From: DASPFV01 sp035620975 | GTDB lineage: Bacteria; Acidobacteriota; Vicinamibacteria; Vicinamibacterales; 2-12-FULL-66-21 | NCBI GenBank assembly: GCA_035620975.1 | Contig: DASPFV010000183.1 | Span: forward strand, 1-23,032 | Direction: 5' to 3' | DNA: 23,032 nt | Part shown: positions 6,860 through 14,456 of the stretch, piece by piece | Numbering within the stretch: position 1 is the first letter of the stretch | Layout: every line of letters starts with the position of its first letter | Translations under genes and position numbers: made by a program | Notes under the pieces: generated by a model | The model's database searches: none | What the model was told of the DNA's origin: nothing | Seen by the model: the letters and a program-made list of their open reading frames with translations, nothing else

Positions 6860-7198
6860 TCAACGGTAGAAGGCGCGCAGGGCCTCTTCGCGGGTGGGGT
6901 GAATATCGAAAATCTTGTGCATCCGCACCAGCTCGAACAGGGCGCGCACCGGCCTGGTCATCGCGCAGAGCTTGAGATCCCCCCCTTTGGCGTGCAGCAG
7001 CCGGGAGCACGACAGGATCGCGCCGAGCCCGGAGCTGTCGACGAACCGCAACGCGCTCAGATCGAGCACGGCGTGCCGGCACGTCTCGAGCAGCGGTGCG
7101 ACGTCCCGCTTGAAATCCTTGGCATTGCTCGCGTCCAGCTGATCGCCGGGCACGACGACAATGGTCACCTCACCGACGGTTTCGCTCGCCAGTTCCAT
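6860..7198 (-). CDS. STAS-domain anti-sigma factor antagonist (RsbV/SpoIIAA-like)
   Basis: This single-domain STAS protein of 112 residues is the family's usual length. The phosphorylation loop FVDSSGLGAI is intact, with Ser55 and Ser56 after Asp54; in RsbV/SpoIIAA this serine is phosphorylated by the RsbW/SpoIIAB-type kinase and dephosphorylated by a PP2C phosphatase. The gene starts 12 bases after the stop of the phosphatase/kinase fusion, which should be its direct partner, so the two form one transcription unit. AGAGG upstream of the ATG is the likely Shine-Dalgarno. No cognate sigma factor of the SigB/SigF type is seen in the window. The final target may lie elsewhere or may not be a sigma factor. 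Confidence 0.93.
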   Translation of the reverse strand: MELASETVGEVTIVVVPGDQLDASNAKDFKRDVAPLLETCRHAVLDLSALRFVDSSGLGAILSCSRLLHAKGGDLKLCAMTRPVRALFELVRMHKIFDIHPTREEALRAFYR

Positions 7199-7210
7199 CG
7201 AGAGCCTCTG

Positions 7211-8959
7211 TCAGCGCTTCTTCACCATGGTGATGCAATTGCGCCCGCGCTGGTCGCGGTGATACCTGACCTGATCGACGGTCTGGGTGATGATGTACAT
7301 GCCGAATCCCCCTTCCTGGCTCCCGTCGAAGGCCGGCGGCCTGACGGCGGAGGGGTCGAAGCTCTGGCCGAGGTGGTGGAGCCGAAGTACGAGGCGGTCG
7401 GAGAAGACGTCGGCGCCGAGCAGGATTCGCCGGTCGGGCCGACCGTGATACGCGTGCCGCATGATGTTGCTGGCGGCCTCGGTGACAGCCAGCTCGAGCT
7501 GCTCGACGGTGCGCTCGTCGAGGCGGGGGGCGGGCAGGCCCGAGCAGAGCTCGCGGACGAACGCCCGCGCGCGCGCGAGCTCCTCGAGGGCACTCGAGAT
7601 CTCGAGCTCGCGGCGAAGCAGCGGCACCTCCCGCTCTTCCATCCGCACGGCCACGCAGGTCAGGTCGTCCGCGAACGTCTCGGACTGCGAGTAGGCCACG
7701 GCCGACAGGCGGATCGCCTCGATGAGCTCCTTGGGATCGCGGTGTCCATGGAGGCGGACGCACTCGGCGAGGCGCTCGATGCCGAACAGCTCCCCCCCGG
7801 CGTTGCGCGTCTCCGTCAGCCCGTCCGAGTACAGCAGCAGGACGTCCCCCGGCTCGAGCGCCATCGAGAGCTGCTCGTGGATCTCGCGCTCGCTCACCCC
7901 GAGCGGCAGGTTCTCGCCGCGCAGCAGCTGACACTCGCCGGTGCTCGCCCGGAAATGAATCGTGTTCGTGTGGCCGCAGTCGACCATGTCGAGCCGCCGG
8001 TTGACGAGATCACAGCGGACGTAGCACAGCGTCACGAAGCTCTCGAGCTCGATCAACCGCCGGACCATTTCGGAATGGGCCAGCGTCACGATGTCTTTCG
8101 GCTCCGGCAGCGTGCCCGGCGGGGAGAGCGACAGGAGCCGGCTCAGCGCCTGGAGGAAGTGACTCTTGGTCGCTGCGCCGAGCAGCGCGGCGGGAATCCC
8201 CTTGCCCATGACGTCGCCGACGATCACGTCCAGACAGACGTCGTTGTGGTTGAAGAAGTCGTAGAAGTCGCCGTCGATGCGCTGCGAAGGGATGGTCAGA
8301 GCGGCCACACGTACGCCGGGCACGTCGCCGGGCGGCTGATCGAGCAGCAGCGTCTGCTGGATCCGGAACCCGATCTCTGCCTCCTGCTCGCGTGCGCGCG
8401 CCAGCTCCTCCTGCGCGCGCTTCCGTTCGGTGATGTCCTCGGAGATGCCGACCAGGTACTTGGGCGCGCCGTCAGCCCCGAGCACGGGGACCTTGATCGT
8501 GTGGAGGAAGCGAAGCCCGCGATGCGCTGTCTGGATTGCCTCTTCCGGGATGTCCACCAGCTGCCCGCCGGTCAGCACCGCGCGGTCCTTCGCCTCGAAG
8601 AACCGGGCCTGCTCTTCCGGAAAGAAGTCGTAGTCGCTGCGGCCGATGGCCACGCTGCGGTCGATGCCCAGCGCCTCCTCCTCCGCCCGGTTCCACCTGA
8701 CGAAGCGGAGGTCCCGTGCGTCCTTGACGAAGAGCATGACCGGGAGGTTCTCGAGCACCGAATCCAGGAAGTTGCGCGCGTCCTCGAGCTCCGCCGTCCG
8801 TCGCGCCAGGGCCTCCTCGGCCCGGCGCAGCTCGGCGAGCTGGCGCTGGAGCTCCGACTTCGGCTCGAAGCGGCGCCGGCCCCCCCCGGAGGAAGCCGTT
8901 TGCGCCACACCGCGCGCTGCACTGCCGTTTCGAGTCTTCCTCGAAGCTTTGCTCCCCAT
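7211..8959 (-). CDS. PAS-domain PP2C (SpoIIE-type) phosphatase fused to an RsbW-like histidine-kinase-type ATPase domain
   Basis: This 582-residue regulatory protein of the partner-switching type appears cytoplasmic, with no signal peptide or membrane helix. A basic N-terminus and short coiled coil (about 35-65) lead into a PAS domain (about 65-180, ending YLVGISEDITERKRAQEEL). The SpoIIE PP2C domain (about 195-440) has its metal-binding acidic residues: Asp231 in DGDFYDFF, Asp249 in VGDVMGKG, Asp379 in YSDGLTE and the Asp431-Asp432 pair in FADDLTC. The C-terminal HATPase_c domain (about 445-582) shows the N-box ELAVTEAASNIMRHAY (Glu494, Asn498) and a glycine loop GGFGMYII (550-557). The G1 aspartate expected before Gly531 is His529. 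The protein thus carries both the phosphatase and the kinase-like activity acting on the downstream STAS protein. A possible separate promoter overlaps the end of the ankyrin gene. Confidence 0.93.
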   Translation of the reverse strand: MGSKASRKTRNGSAARGVAQTASSGGGRRRFEPKSELQRQLAELRRAEEALARRTAELEDARNFLDSVLENLPVMLFVKDARDLRFVRWNRAEEEALGIDRSVAIGRSDYDFFPEEQARFFEAKDRAVLTGGQLVDIPEEAIQTAHRGLRFLHTIKVPVLGADGAPKYLVGISEDITERKRAQEELARAREQEAEIGFRIQQTLLLDQPPGDVPGVRVAALTIPSQRIDGDFYDFFNHNDVCLDVIVGDVMGKGIPAALLGAATKSHFLQALSRLLSLSPPGTLPEPKDIVTLAHSEMVRRLIELESFVTLCYVRCDLVNRRLDMVDCGHTNTIHFRASTGECQLLRGENLPLGVSEREIHEQLSMALEPGDVLLLYSDGLTETRNAGGELFGIERLAECVRLHGHRDPKELIEAIRLSAVAYSQSETFADDLTCVAVRMEEREVPLLRRELEISSALEELARARAFVRELCSGLPAPRLDERTVEQLELAVTEAASNIMRHAYHGRPDRRILLGADVFSDRLVLRLHHLGQSFDPSAVRPPAFDGSQEGGFGMYIITQTVDQVRYHRDQRGRNCITMVKKR

Positions 8960-8998
8960 CGTCCCACGTCGGGCGGTGACCGCGATTCGAAGGGGCCG

Positions 8999-9027
8999 AG
9001 GCTATCCGGAGGGAGCGGACATGTCAA
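8999..9027 (-). promoter_or_regulatory. Candidate promoter for the phosphatase/STAS operon
   Basis: On the minus strand a perfect -35 TTGACA (9027-9022) overlaps the ankyrin stop codon. After 17 bases comes TAGCCT (9004-8999), a modest -10. Predicted transcription would start about 33 bases before the phosphatase ATG. It would let the pair be expressed apart from the ankyrin gene. Confidence 0.4.
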
Positions 9028-12000
9028 ATCGCGCGTGCAGACTGCGCGGCCGCTTCGAGGCGGGCCGCCACGGCGCGCATCCCGCGCCGGCGTGCCCAGT
9101 CGGCAGCCGTCCCGCCTTCCGTGTTCCTCGCCGCTGGATTGGCGCCGGCCCCCAGCAGCAGCTCCACGATCTGCATGGCCGCTGCCTCGTCGTCGGGCAG
9201 CCACCAGAGCGGCGTGTAGCCGTTCGGGCTGACGACGCGGCCGCGGGCGGGATCTTCCTGGAGCAGTTCCCGCACGCGTGAGACACAGCCGTCATAGCAG
9301 AGCGTCCAGATGTCGCGGCTCCACTGGCTGAGCAGGCGCACCATCTCGGTCCGGTCGCCGTGCGACGCCCAGCCGATCGGTGCGGCGTTGTATCTCGATT
9401 CCCGGGGATCGACCTCGGCGCCGTGCTCGACCAGGAACCTCGCGGCACGAAGCGCATTGTGCACCGCGGCCTCGTGCAGCGCCCGCATGCCGGTGTCGTC
9501 CTGAACGTCGGGAGAGACGCCGAGCTCGAGCAGCAGCGCCAGCACGTCCGGGCGATCGCGCTTCGCCGCCTCGAACATCGCCTTCGTCGACTGCAGGTAC
9601 TCGGGATGATCGCGGACCAGCCGCCGCGCCGCGTCGCGGTCCAGTCGAAGGCAGGCGTCCACGAACTGCTCGTGATCGTCGCGAACGGGAGCACTGCGCC
9701 GCGCGCCGTGGCGCGCGAGGAGATCCGCGAACTCGGAGAGGCCCTCCATGAGCGCGAACTCGTAGAGGCTGCGCTGCGGGAACCGGCGGTCCCGGGCCGG
9801 GCTGGCCTCGGGATTCGCCCCGTGCGCCAGGACCCATTCCGCGAGGGCCCGGTTGCGCGTCTTCACCGCCGTCTCGAGCAGGAAGCGCGCTCCGGTGCCG
9901 TAGGCCCCCATGTCGAACATCCTCCACTCGGGATCCTGCCAGGCCGCGCCGCGAGTCCGACTGGTGTGCGCGTACACCAGCTCGAGCCACCACAGGATGT
10001 CGCCGCTGAAGTGCGTGTTGTAGAGCACCTGCAGGTCGAACGGGTCGGCACCGCGCTCCAGCAGCAGCTCGAAGAGCGCCGCTGCGTAGGGCTGGCGCGG
10101 TGAGTCCTGCTCGCCTTCGCCGGCCACTCCGGTCAGCACGCTGTAGCGCGCGTCCCCCGCCATGTAGAAGTCGTTCGGGTCCGCCCCCCGCTCGAGCAGC
10201 AGGCGGGCGATGTCGAGCGCATTCTCGAGGGTCTGAGGATGCGTGAACCGCGTGTAGGCCAGATACAGGATGGGCGTCCATCCGCGGCCGCCGCCGGGCG
10301 TCCGCGCTGCTTCCGGGTTCGCCGCAAGGACCCGCGCGACTTCGTCGCGCTCCCCGCAGACGATCGCGGTGTACAGGCTCTCGCGGGCGATCGACGGATC
10401 CTGCGTGAGCAGGCGCTGGGCCGCGCGGTCGTGCATCCGGTGGTCCCGCCTGCCGTGCACGTCCCCGTCCCAGCATGCCGCGCGCAGGAACGTCACGATG
10501 CGCTCGGCCCGCTCGATGTCGTCCCGCGTGCGGGAGCCGGCGCCCCGATCGAGCAGGATGCGAGCCGCGTTCTCACTCTGCTTCGCCGTCGCCCACTCCA
10601 GCGGCGTGCAGTCCGGCGCCGGCCACCACTGGCCTTCTCTGGTTCCACAATCCGCGTACGCTTTGAACGGCCGATCGATGGCCGCGGCGTCCCGATCCAG
10701 AATGGCCGCGACGAGATCGGCGCGATCGAAGTAAATCGCATCGAAGATGTCGACGCCGGCTTCGAGGATACGGTTTGCGGTGCCCGCGTGGCCGGCGTGT
10801 GCCGCCCAGCCCGCCGGGGTCCCGCAGTACTTGCCGTCACGCCTGCGCGGGTTCGCACCGTGACGAAGCAGCACGTCGACCGCCTCGTCGTTGCCGTGGA
10901 AAGCCGCCGCGTGCAGGGGCGTGTATCCGGACGCACCGTCGACGGCGGTCTCGGTGTCGTCTTCCATGTTCACGATGGAAAGCCCGGCGCGATGGCGCAT
11001 GATCGTGCGAAGCAGCCGCTCCAGCACGGGCCCGGCTGCGCGGCTGCTGGCGCGCACGAGCAGCCGCGCCCAGCCCCGGTTGTTGGTCGTCGAAAGCAGA
11101 TCGGGCCTGGCGGCGGCCAGCCGTTCGATATCGTCCGCGCGATCGAGGACGATCGCGGCTGGCAGCGTGATCCGCGCACCGGCTTCGACGAGCCGGCGGA
11201 CCATCCCGTCCTCGCCGTCCAGGGCAGCCTGATCGAGCGGCGTCAGGCCGACGGCGTCCTCCAGGTTCAGGTCGGCGCCCGACTCGATCAGCGCGGCGAG
11301 AGCCGCCGGCTGCTTCTTGACGACGGCCAGGTGCAGCGGCGTCCTCCGGTGATTCGTCCGGTCCATGCGCTGGTCGAGATCGGCGCCCGCCGCCGCGAGC
11401 TCCCGGACGACGCGGGCCTCCCCCATCGCGACGGCTGAGAACACGCTGTGCCTGGCGCCGTGCGTGAGAAGGTACCGTGCCACCTCGGCGTGCATCACCG
11501 ACTCGAAGCACACCGCCCATCCGATCACGTCGAGCTCGTGCGTCGTCCCGGCGCCAACCGTGTCGGCGCCGTGCTCGACGAGCAGCCTGACGACGGCGAG
11601 ATCCCCGCGCTCGGCGGCGAAGTGGATCGGGAACGCGTTGTCGCCTTCGTCGCGGATGTCGGGGTCGGCGCCGCGCTCGAGCAGCGTTCGCACGACCGCC
11701 TCGTGGGCGGAGCCGAAGTGCAGGGCCGTGCGGAGACCGGTGTGGCCCGGCAGCGTGCCCCGCTCGTCGACGAGGCCCGGATGCCCGTCGAGAACGGCGG
11801 CGACAGCCTGGGCGTCGCCTCGAGCCGCCGCCGAGAGCAGCGTTGTCAATGGAGATTCCGCAGCCGCGCGGTCGTCGCGGGCGCGCGTGAGGGCGATCCA
11901 GCTCTCGTACCCGCGTTCGCGCGCCAGCGCGTGCTGCACGTCGCGCAGAGTCGGAGCCTCGGGTGCGTCGGGGTACGCCCGGGCGAGGCGAGCGCGAGCG

Positions 12001-12071
12001 TCGGGCTCGCCCCGGCGAACGGCTTTCAGCCAGCGCCTGGCCGCCTTGCGGAGATTATCTGGGGTGGTCAC
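9024..12071 (-). CDS. Large ankyrin-repeat protein (1015 residues)
   Basis: The N-terminal segment (about 5-62, ALARERGYESWIALTRA) is the short helical leader often seen in bacterial ankyrin proteins with the 'lakeyGfxSWprL' pattern. The rest is a long solenoid of canonical and degenerate ankyrin repeats. Recognisable repeats include LLERGADPDIRD (130-141), LLVEHGADTV, RTPLHLAVVKK (243-253), YTPLHAAAFHGNDEAVDVLL (383-402), LLLERGADPND (624-634), LVEHGAEVDP (880-889) and LLLGAGANPAARN (971-983). There is no signal peptide, membrane helix or enzymatic domain, so it is a cytoplasmic protein-binding scaffold of unknown partner. The GTG start has AAGGAGG five bases upstream, which fixes it. It is 64 bases upstream of, and co-directional with, the phosphatase/STAS pair, so read-through is possible. 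Confidence 0.93.
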   Translation of the reverse strand: MTTPDNLRKAARRWLKAVRRGEPDARARLARAYPDAPEAPTLRDVQHALARERGYESWIALTRARDDRAAAESPLTTLLSAAARGDAQAVAAVLDGHPGLVDERGTLPGHTGLRTALHFGSAHEAVVRTLLERGADPDIRDEGDNAFPIHFAAERGDLAVVRLLVEHGADTVGAGTTHELDVIGWAVCFESVMHAEVARYLLTHGARHSVFSAVAMGEARVVRELAAAGADLDQRMDRTNHRRTPLHLAVVKKQPAALAALIESGADLNLEDAVGLTPLDQAALDGEDGMVRRLVEAGARITLPAAIVLDRADDIERLAAARPDLLSTTNNRGWARLLVRASSRAAGPVLERLLRTIMRHRAGLSIVNMEDDTETAVDGASGYTPLHAAAFHGNDEAVDVLLRHGANPRRRDGKYCGTPAGWAAHAGHAGTANRILEAGVDIFDAIYFDRADLVAAILDRDAAAIDRPFKAYADCGTREGQWWPAPDCTPLEWATAKQSENAARILLDRGAGSRTRDDIERAERIVTFLRAACWDGDVHGRRDHRMHDRAAQRLLTQDPSIARESLYTAIVCGERDEVARVLAANPEAARTPGGGRGWTPILYLAYTRFTHPQTLENALDIARLLLERGADPNDFYMAGDARYSVLTGVAGEGEQDSPRQPYAAALFELLLERGADPFDLQVLYNTHFSGDILWWLELVYAHTSRTRGAAWQDPEWRMFDMGAYGTGARFLLETAVKTRNRALAEWVLAHGANPEASPARDRRFPQRSLYEFALMEGLSEFADLLARHGARRSAPVRDDHEQFVDACLRLDRDAARRLVRDHPEYLQSTKAMFEAAKRDRPDVLALLLELGVSPDVQDDTGMRALHEAAVHNALRAARFLVEHGAEVDPRESRYNAAPIGWASHGDRTEMVRLLSQWSRDIWTLCYDGCVSRVRELLQEDPARGRVVSPNGYTPLWWLPDDEAAAMQIVELLLGAGANPAARNTEGGTAADWARRRGMRAVAARLEAAAQSARAI

Positions 12072-12076
12072 GGACG

Positions 12077-12083
12077 CCTCCTT
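12077..12083 (-). promoter_or_regulatory. Ribosome-binding site fixing the ankyrin GTG start
   Basis: AAGGAGG on the minus strand lies five bases before the GTG at 12071. It is one of the strongest Shine-Dalgarno sequences in the window. Confidence 0.75.
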
Positions 12084-12189
12084 CCGTTCGATGCCTGACG
12101 TCCGCTTGTTTCAGGCCGGAAGAAGGTTCGATTTGCGGATCGGACCCGGTTGGGTGGGAGGTCACTCCCTTGCCGCGGACAGGAGGCGC

Positions 12190-12205
12190 CCCAGCGCGCG
12201 CTGGG
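12190..12205. repeat. 16-bp perfect palindrome, possible operator
   Basis: CCCAGCGC is followed directly by its reverse complement GCGCTGGG. Its place in the middle of a divergent promoter region suggests a dimeric regulator site, but GC-rich palindromes also arise by chance. The binding protein is unknown. Confidence 0.4.
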
Positions 12206-12455
12206 AATCAGTGTGCGCCGGGGGCGCTGGTGCTGTCAATTGCCGCTCACAGAAACTGCACGGTCGTGTTCGGACATCGGCGCTGGCTCCTGATACCGAG
12301 AGAACGGGCACATGTATATTGATGATGGAAAGCCTCCAGTCGGACCCCGTGCTCCAGGGAGCGATAGTTGACGACGCGCGGAAATGATCCGAGGATGAGC
12401 CGCGGTCCGCGAGCCAAGGTCAGAACGCGACCGCACCCGCCTTGCGAGGTGTCCT

Positions 12456-14339
12456 GTGAAGATGATCGTGGCCGCGACGCTGGTGCTCCTTCTCGGCGGC
12501 CAGCCGGCCCAGCAGCCCAGGTTCCGGACCGGCGTCAACGTCGTGGAGGTCGACGTCGTCGTCGTGGACGACGCGGGAGTGCCGGTGCGGGGCCTGGAAG
12601 AGCAGGACTTCGAGGTGCTGGAGGACGGGCGACCGGTGGAGATCGCGACGTTCACCGCCGTGGACCTGCCGCTGGCGCCCGCTGATGTCGCCATTCCGGC
12701 ACCCGATGCCTCCGGCACCGCCACCGCCACGAACACTCAACCCGAGGATGGCCGCGTCATCCTGGTCATCCTGGACGACTATCACGTCAGCTTCGACGCG
12801 GGCAGGCTGGCCGTGGCCCGGGCGACAGTCAAGCGGCTGATCGAGCGGCTCGGGCCGTCCGACCAGGCCGCCATCATCGCGACGAGCGGAAGGCGTGCGA
12901 TGCAGGCCGAGTTCACCTCCGACAAGGCCCGGCTGCTCCGGGCCGTGGACAATTTCTTCCCGCAGTCAGAGATGCCGGCGACTGGCGTGGCCGAGAGGAC
13001 GATGGCCCCGGGAACGGCCGCCTCCGGCCCCGGCTTCGGCTTCGTTCATGAGATCAAGGCGCGGTGGGCGATGGAGACGATGAGCAACGCCGCGAAGGCG
13101 CTGGCGCAGATTCAGAACCGGCGCAAGGCGGTGCTGCTCGTCAGCCAGGGCATCGCGATCTCGCTCGAGCAGATCATCACCAACCAGCACGCCGGAGGGG
13201 CATGGCAGGCGCTGCGGGAGTTCATCCTCACTGCCCAGCGCAGCAACATTGCTATCTACCCGGTGGATCCCTGCGGGCTCAGCCGGGACGCGGGATGCTC
13301 GAGGGACTCCCAGGATCATCTGCGCAGCATCGCGGAAGGCACCGGCGGATTCGCCGTCCTCGACACCAATGCCCCCGAGCTGGGCGTCGACCGGCTGATC
13401 GCGGAGAACGGCGCCTACTACCTGATTGCCTACTACTCGCCCGCTCCGCCCGATGACGGCAAGCGGCATCGGATCAGGGTGCGTGTCCGCCGGCCCGGCG
13501 TGCACGTGCGGGCCCGCGAAGGCTACGTGTCTCCCCGAAAAGCCGGCGCGAGACCGGCCCCGTCAGCGCCGCTCGATGCGCTCATCGCCGCCCCGATCCA
13601 GACGCGCGGCCTGCCGATGCGCATCGCGGCCGTGCCGGCACCACTTGGCGGCCGGCCGGGCTCCACGATTGCGGTGTCGATCGAGCTGCGTGCGGCGGAT
13701 GCGCTGCAGGCCCGCGAGGTCGCCTTCGACGTCGTCGCGCTCGACAGCAGCGGGCAGATTCGATCGCGCCAGCGGTTCACCAGCGGGTTCCAGGCACCGG
13801 CAGCCGGGCCCCGCGCCGTCGCTCGGGTCGGCGCACGGCTCGACGTGCCGGCCGGAAGGTATCAGCTTCGTGTCGGCGCCGTCGCTGAAGGCACGCGCGG
13901 CAGCGTGTTCACCGAGGTGGACGTTCCGAAATTCGACAGGCCGATCTCGCTGGGCGGCCTCTCGCTCGCCACGCCGGTTCCTGCGGCGGACGCCAGCGCC
14001 GAGCGGCTGGGCGGCGTGCTCCCCTCCCTGCCGATTGCCGCGCGCGAAGTGTCCGGCGTTTCGGCGCTCGTCGCCCTCCTGCCCGTGCGGACGGCCGGAA
14101 AACCGGAGGGCACAATCAGTATTCGAACGACGCTGTCGGGCGTGAACGGACAGACCATGGAGCTGGATCGGACGACGTCGAACGCCTCGGATTATGCGGG
14201 CCCTGCAGGCAAGGTGCATCGCGTCACGCTGAAGGCACCGCTGCCGCCAGGGGAATATCGCCTCGATGTTCGTGCGACCGCCGGACGGCACGAGGCCAGC
14301 CGCGAGCTTGCGTTCACAGTCCTCGGTCCGGAGTTCTGA
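12456..14339 (+). CDS. VWA-domain protein of the acidobacterial type (TIGR03436-like)
   Basis: This 627-residue protein starts with a hydrophobic signal peptide (about 2-18). The conserved N-terminal module follows at about 24-68 (VNVVEVDVVVVD...LEEQDFEVLEDGRPVEI). The von Willebrand A domain spans about 100-330. It ends with the motif VRAREGYVSP (351-360), which closes the VWA module in this acidobacteria-enriched family. A C-terminal beta-rich region of about 260 residues is unassigned. The metal-site position reads VILVILDDYHVSF (101-113), so the DxSxS serines of a classical MIDAS are missing. It is probably periplasmic or surface-exposed and may bind other proteins; function is unknown. 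The GTG at 12456 has GAGGTG four bases upstream; the ATG at 12462 is an equally reasonable start. It is convergent with ADOP-1. Confidence 0.88.
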   Translation: MKMIVAATLVLLLGGQPAQQPRFRTGVNVVEVDVVVVDDAGVPVRGLEEQDFEVLEDGRPVEIATFTAVDLPLAPADVAIPAPDASGTATATNTQPEDGRVILVILDDYHVSFDAGRLAVARATVKRLIERLGPSDQAAIIATSGRRAMQAEFTSDKARLLRAVDNFFPQSEMPATGVAERTMAPGTAASGPGFGFVHEIKARWAMETMSNAAKALAQIQNRRKAVLLVSQGIAISLEQIITNQHAGGAWQALREFILTAQRSNIAIYPVDPCGLSRDAGCSRDSQDHLRSIAEGTGGFAVLDTNAPELGVDRLIAENGAYYLIAYYSPAPPDDGKRHRIRVRVRRPGVHVRAREGYVSPRKAGARPAPSAPLDALIAAPIQTRGLPMRIAAVPAPLGGRPGSTIAVSIELRAADALQAREVAFDVVALDSSGQIRSRQRFTSGFQAPAAGPRAVARVGARLDVPAGRYQLRVGAVAEGTRGSVFTEVDVPKFDRPISLGGLSLATPVPAADASAERLGGVLPSLPIAAREVSGVSALVALLPVRTAGKPEGTISIRTTLSGVNGQTMELDRTTSNASDYAGPAGKVHRVTLKAPLPPGEYRLDVRATAGRHEASRELAFTVLGPEF

Positions 14340-14409
14340 CGCGCTGCGCAATCACCCGGCGAGTCCGCGATCGCTACGCCACGCCTGTCGCACGGGAGCG
14401 GGACATCGT

Positions 14410-14431
14410 GGCGCGGCTGGGTGGACGCGCC
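14410..14431. terminator. Hairpin between convergent VWA and ADOP-1 genes
   Basis: Perfect arms GGCGCG (14410-14415) and CGCGCC (14426-14431) flank a ten-base loop in the 117-base convergent gap. It lies about 70 bases after the VWA stop codon and 25 bases after the ADOP-1 stop codon (on the other strand). It may serve both genes. No long T-tract is present. Confidence 0.35.
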
Positions 14432-14456
14432 TTCGTCAATCCGGACGCCGCCACGC

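Larger units (their letters stand above)
12072..12455. other. Divergent intergenic region between ankyrin and VWA genes
   Basis: This stretch of 384 bases has no credible gene and should carry the control regions of both divergent genes. It holds a strong ribosome-binding site for the ankyrin gene (12077-12083), a 16-bp perfect palindrome (12190-12205) and a second inverted repeat GCGCC-ggg-GGCGC (12215-12227). A minus-strand TTGACA (12239-12234) lacks a convincing -10 partner. Possible plus-strand promoter words are TATATT (12315-12320) and TTGACG (12368-12373) with a weak GAGGAT 17 bases later. None of these is strong. Confidence 0.5.

Noticed and set aside
6851..9232. Plus-strand open frame of 793 codons
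   Set aside because: Antisense to the STAS and phosphatase/kinase genes, both of which have intact catalytic motifs. The antisense product has no recognisable fold.
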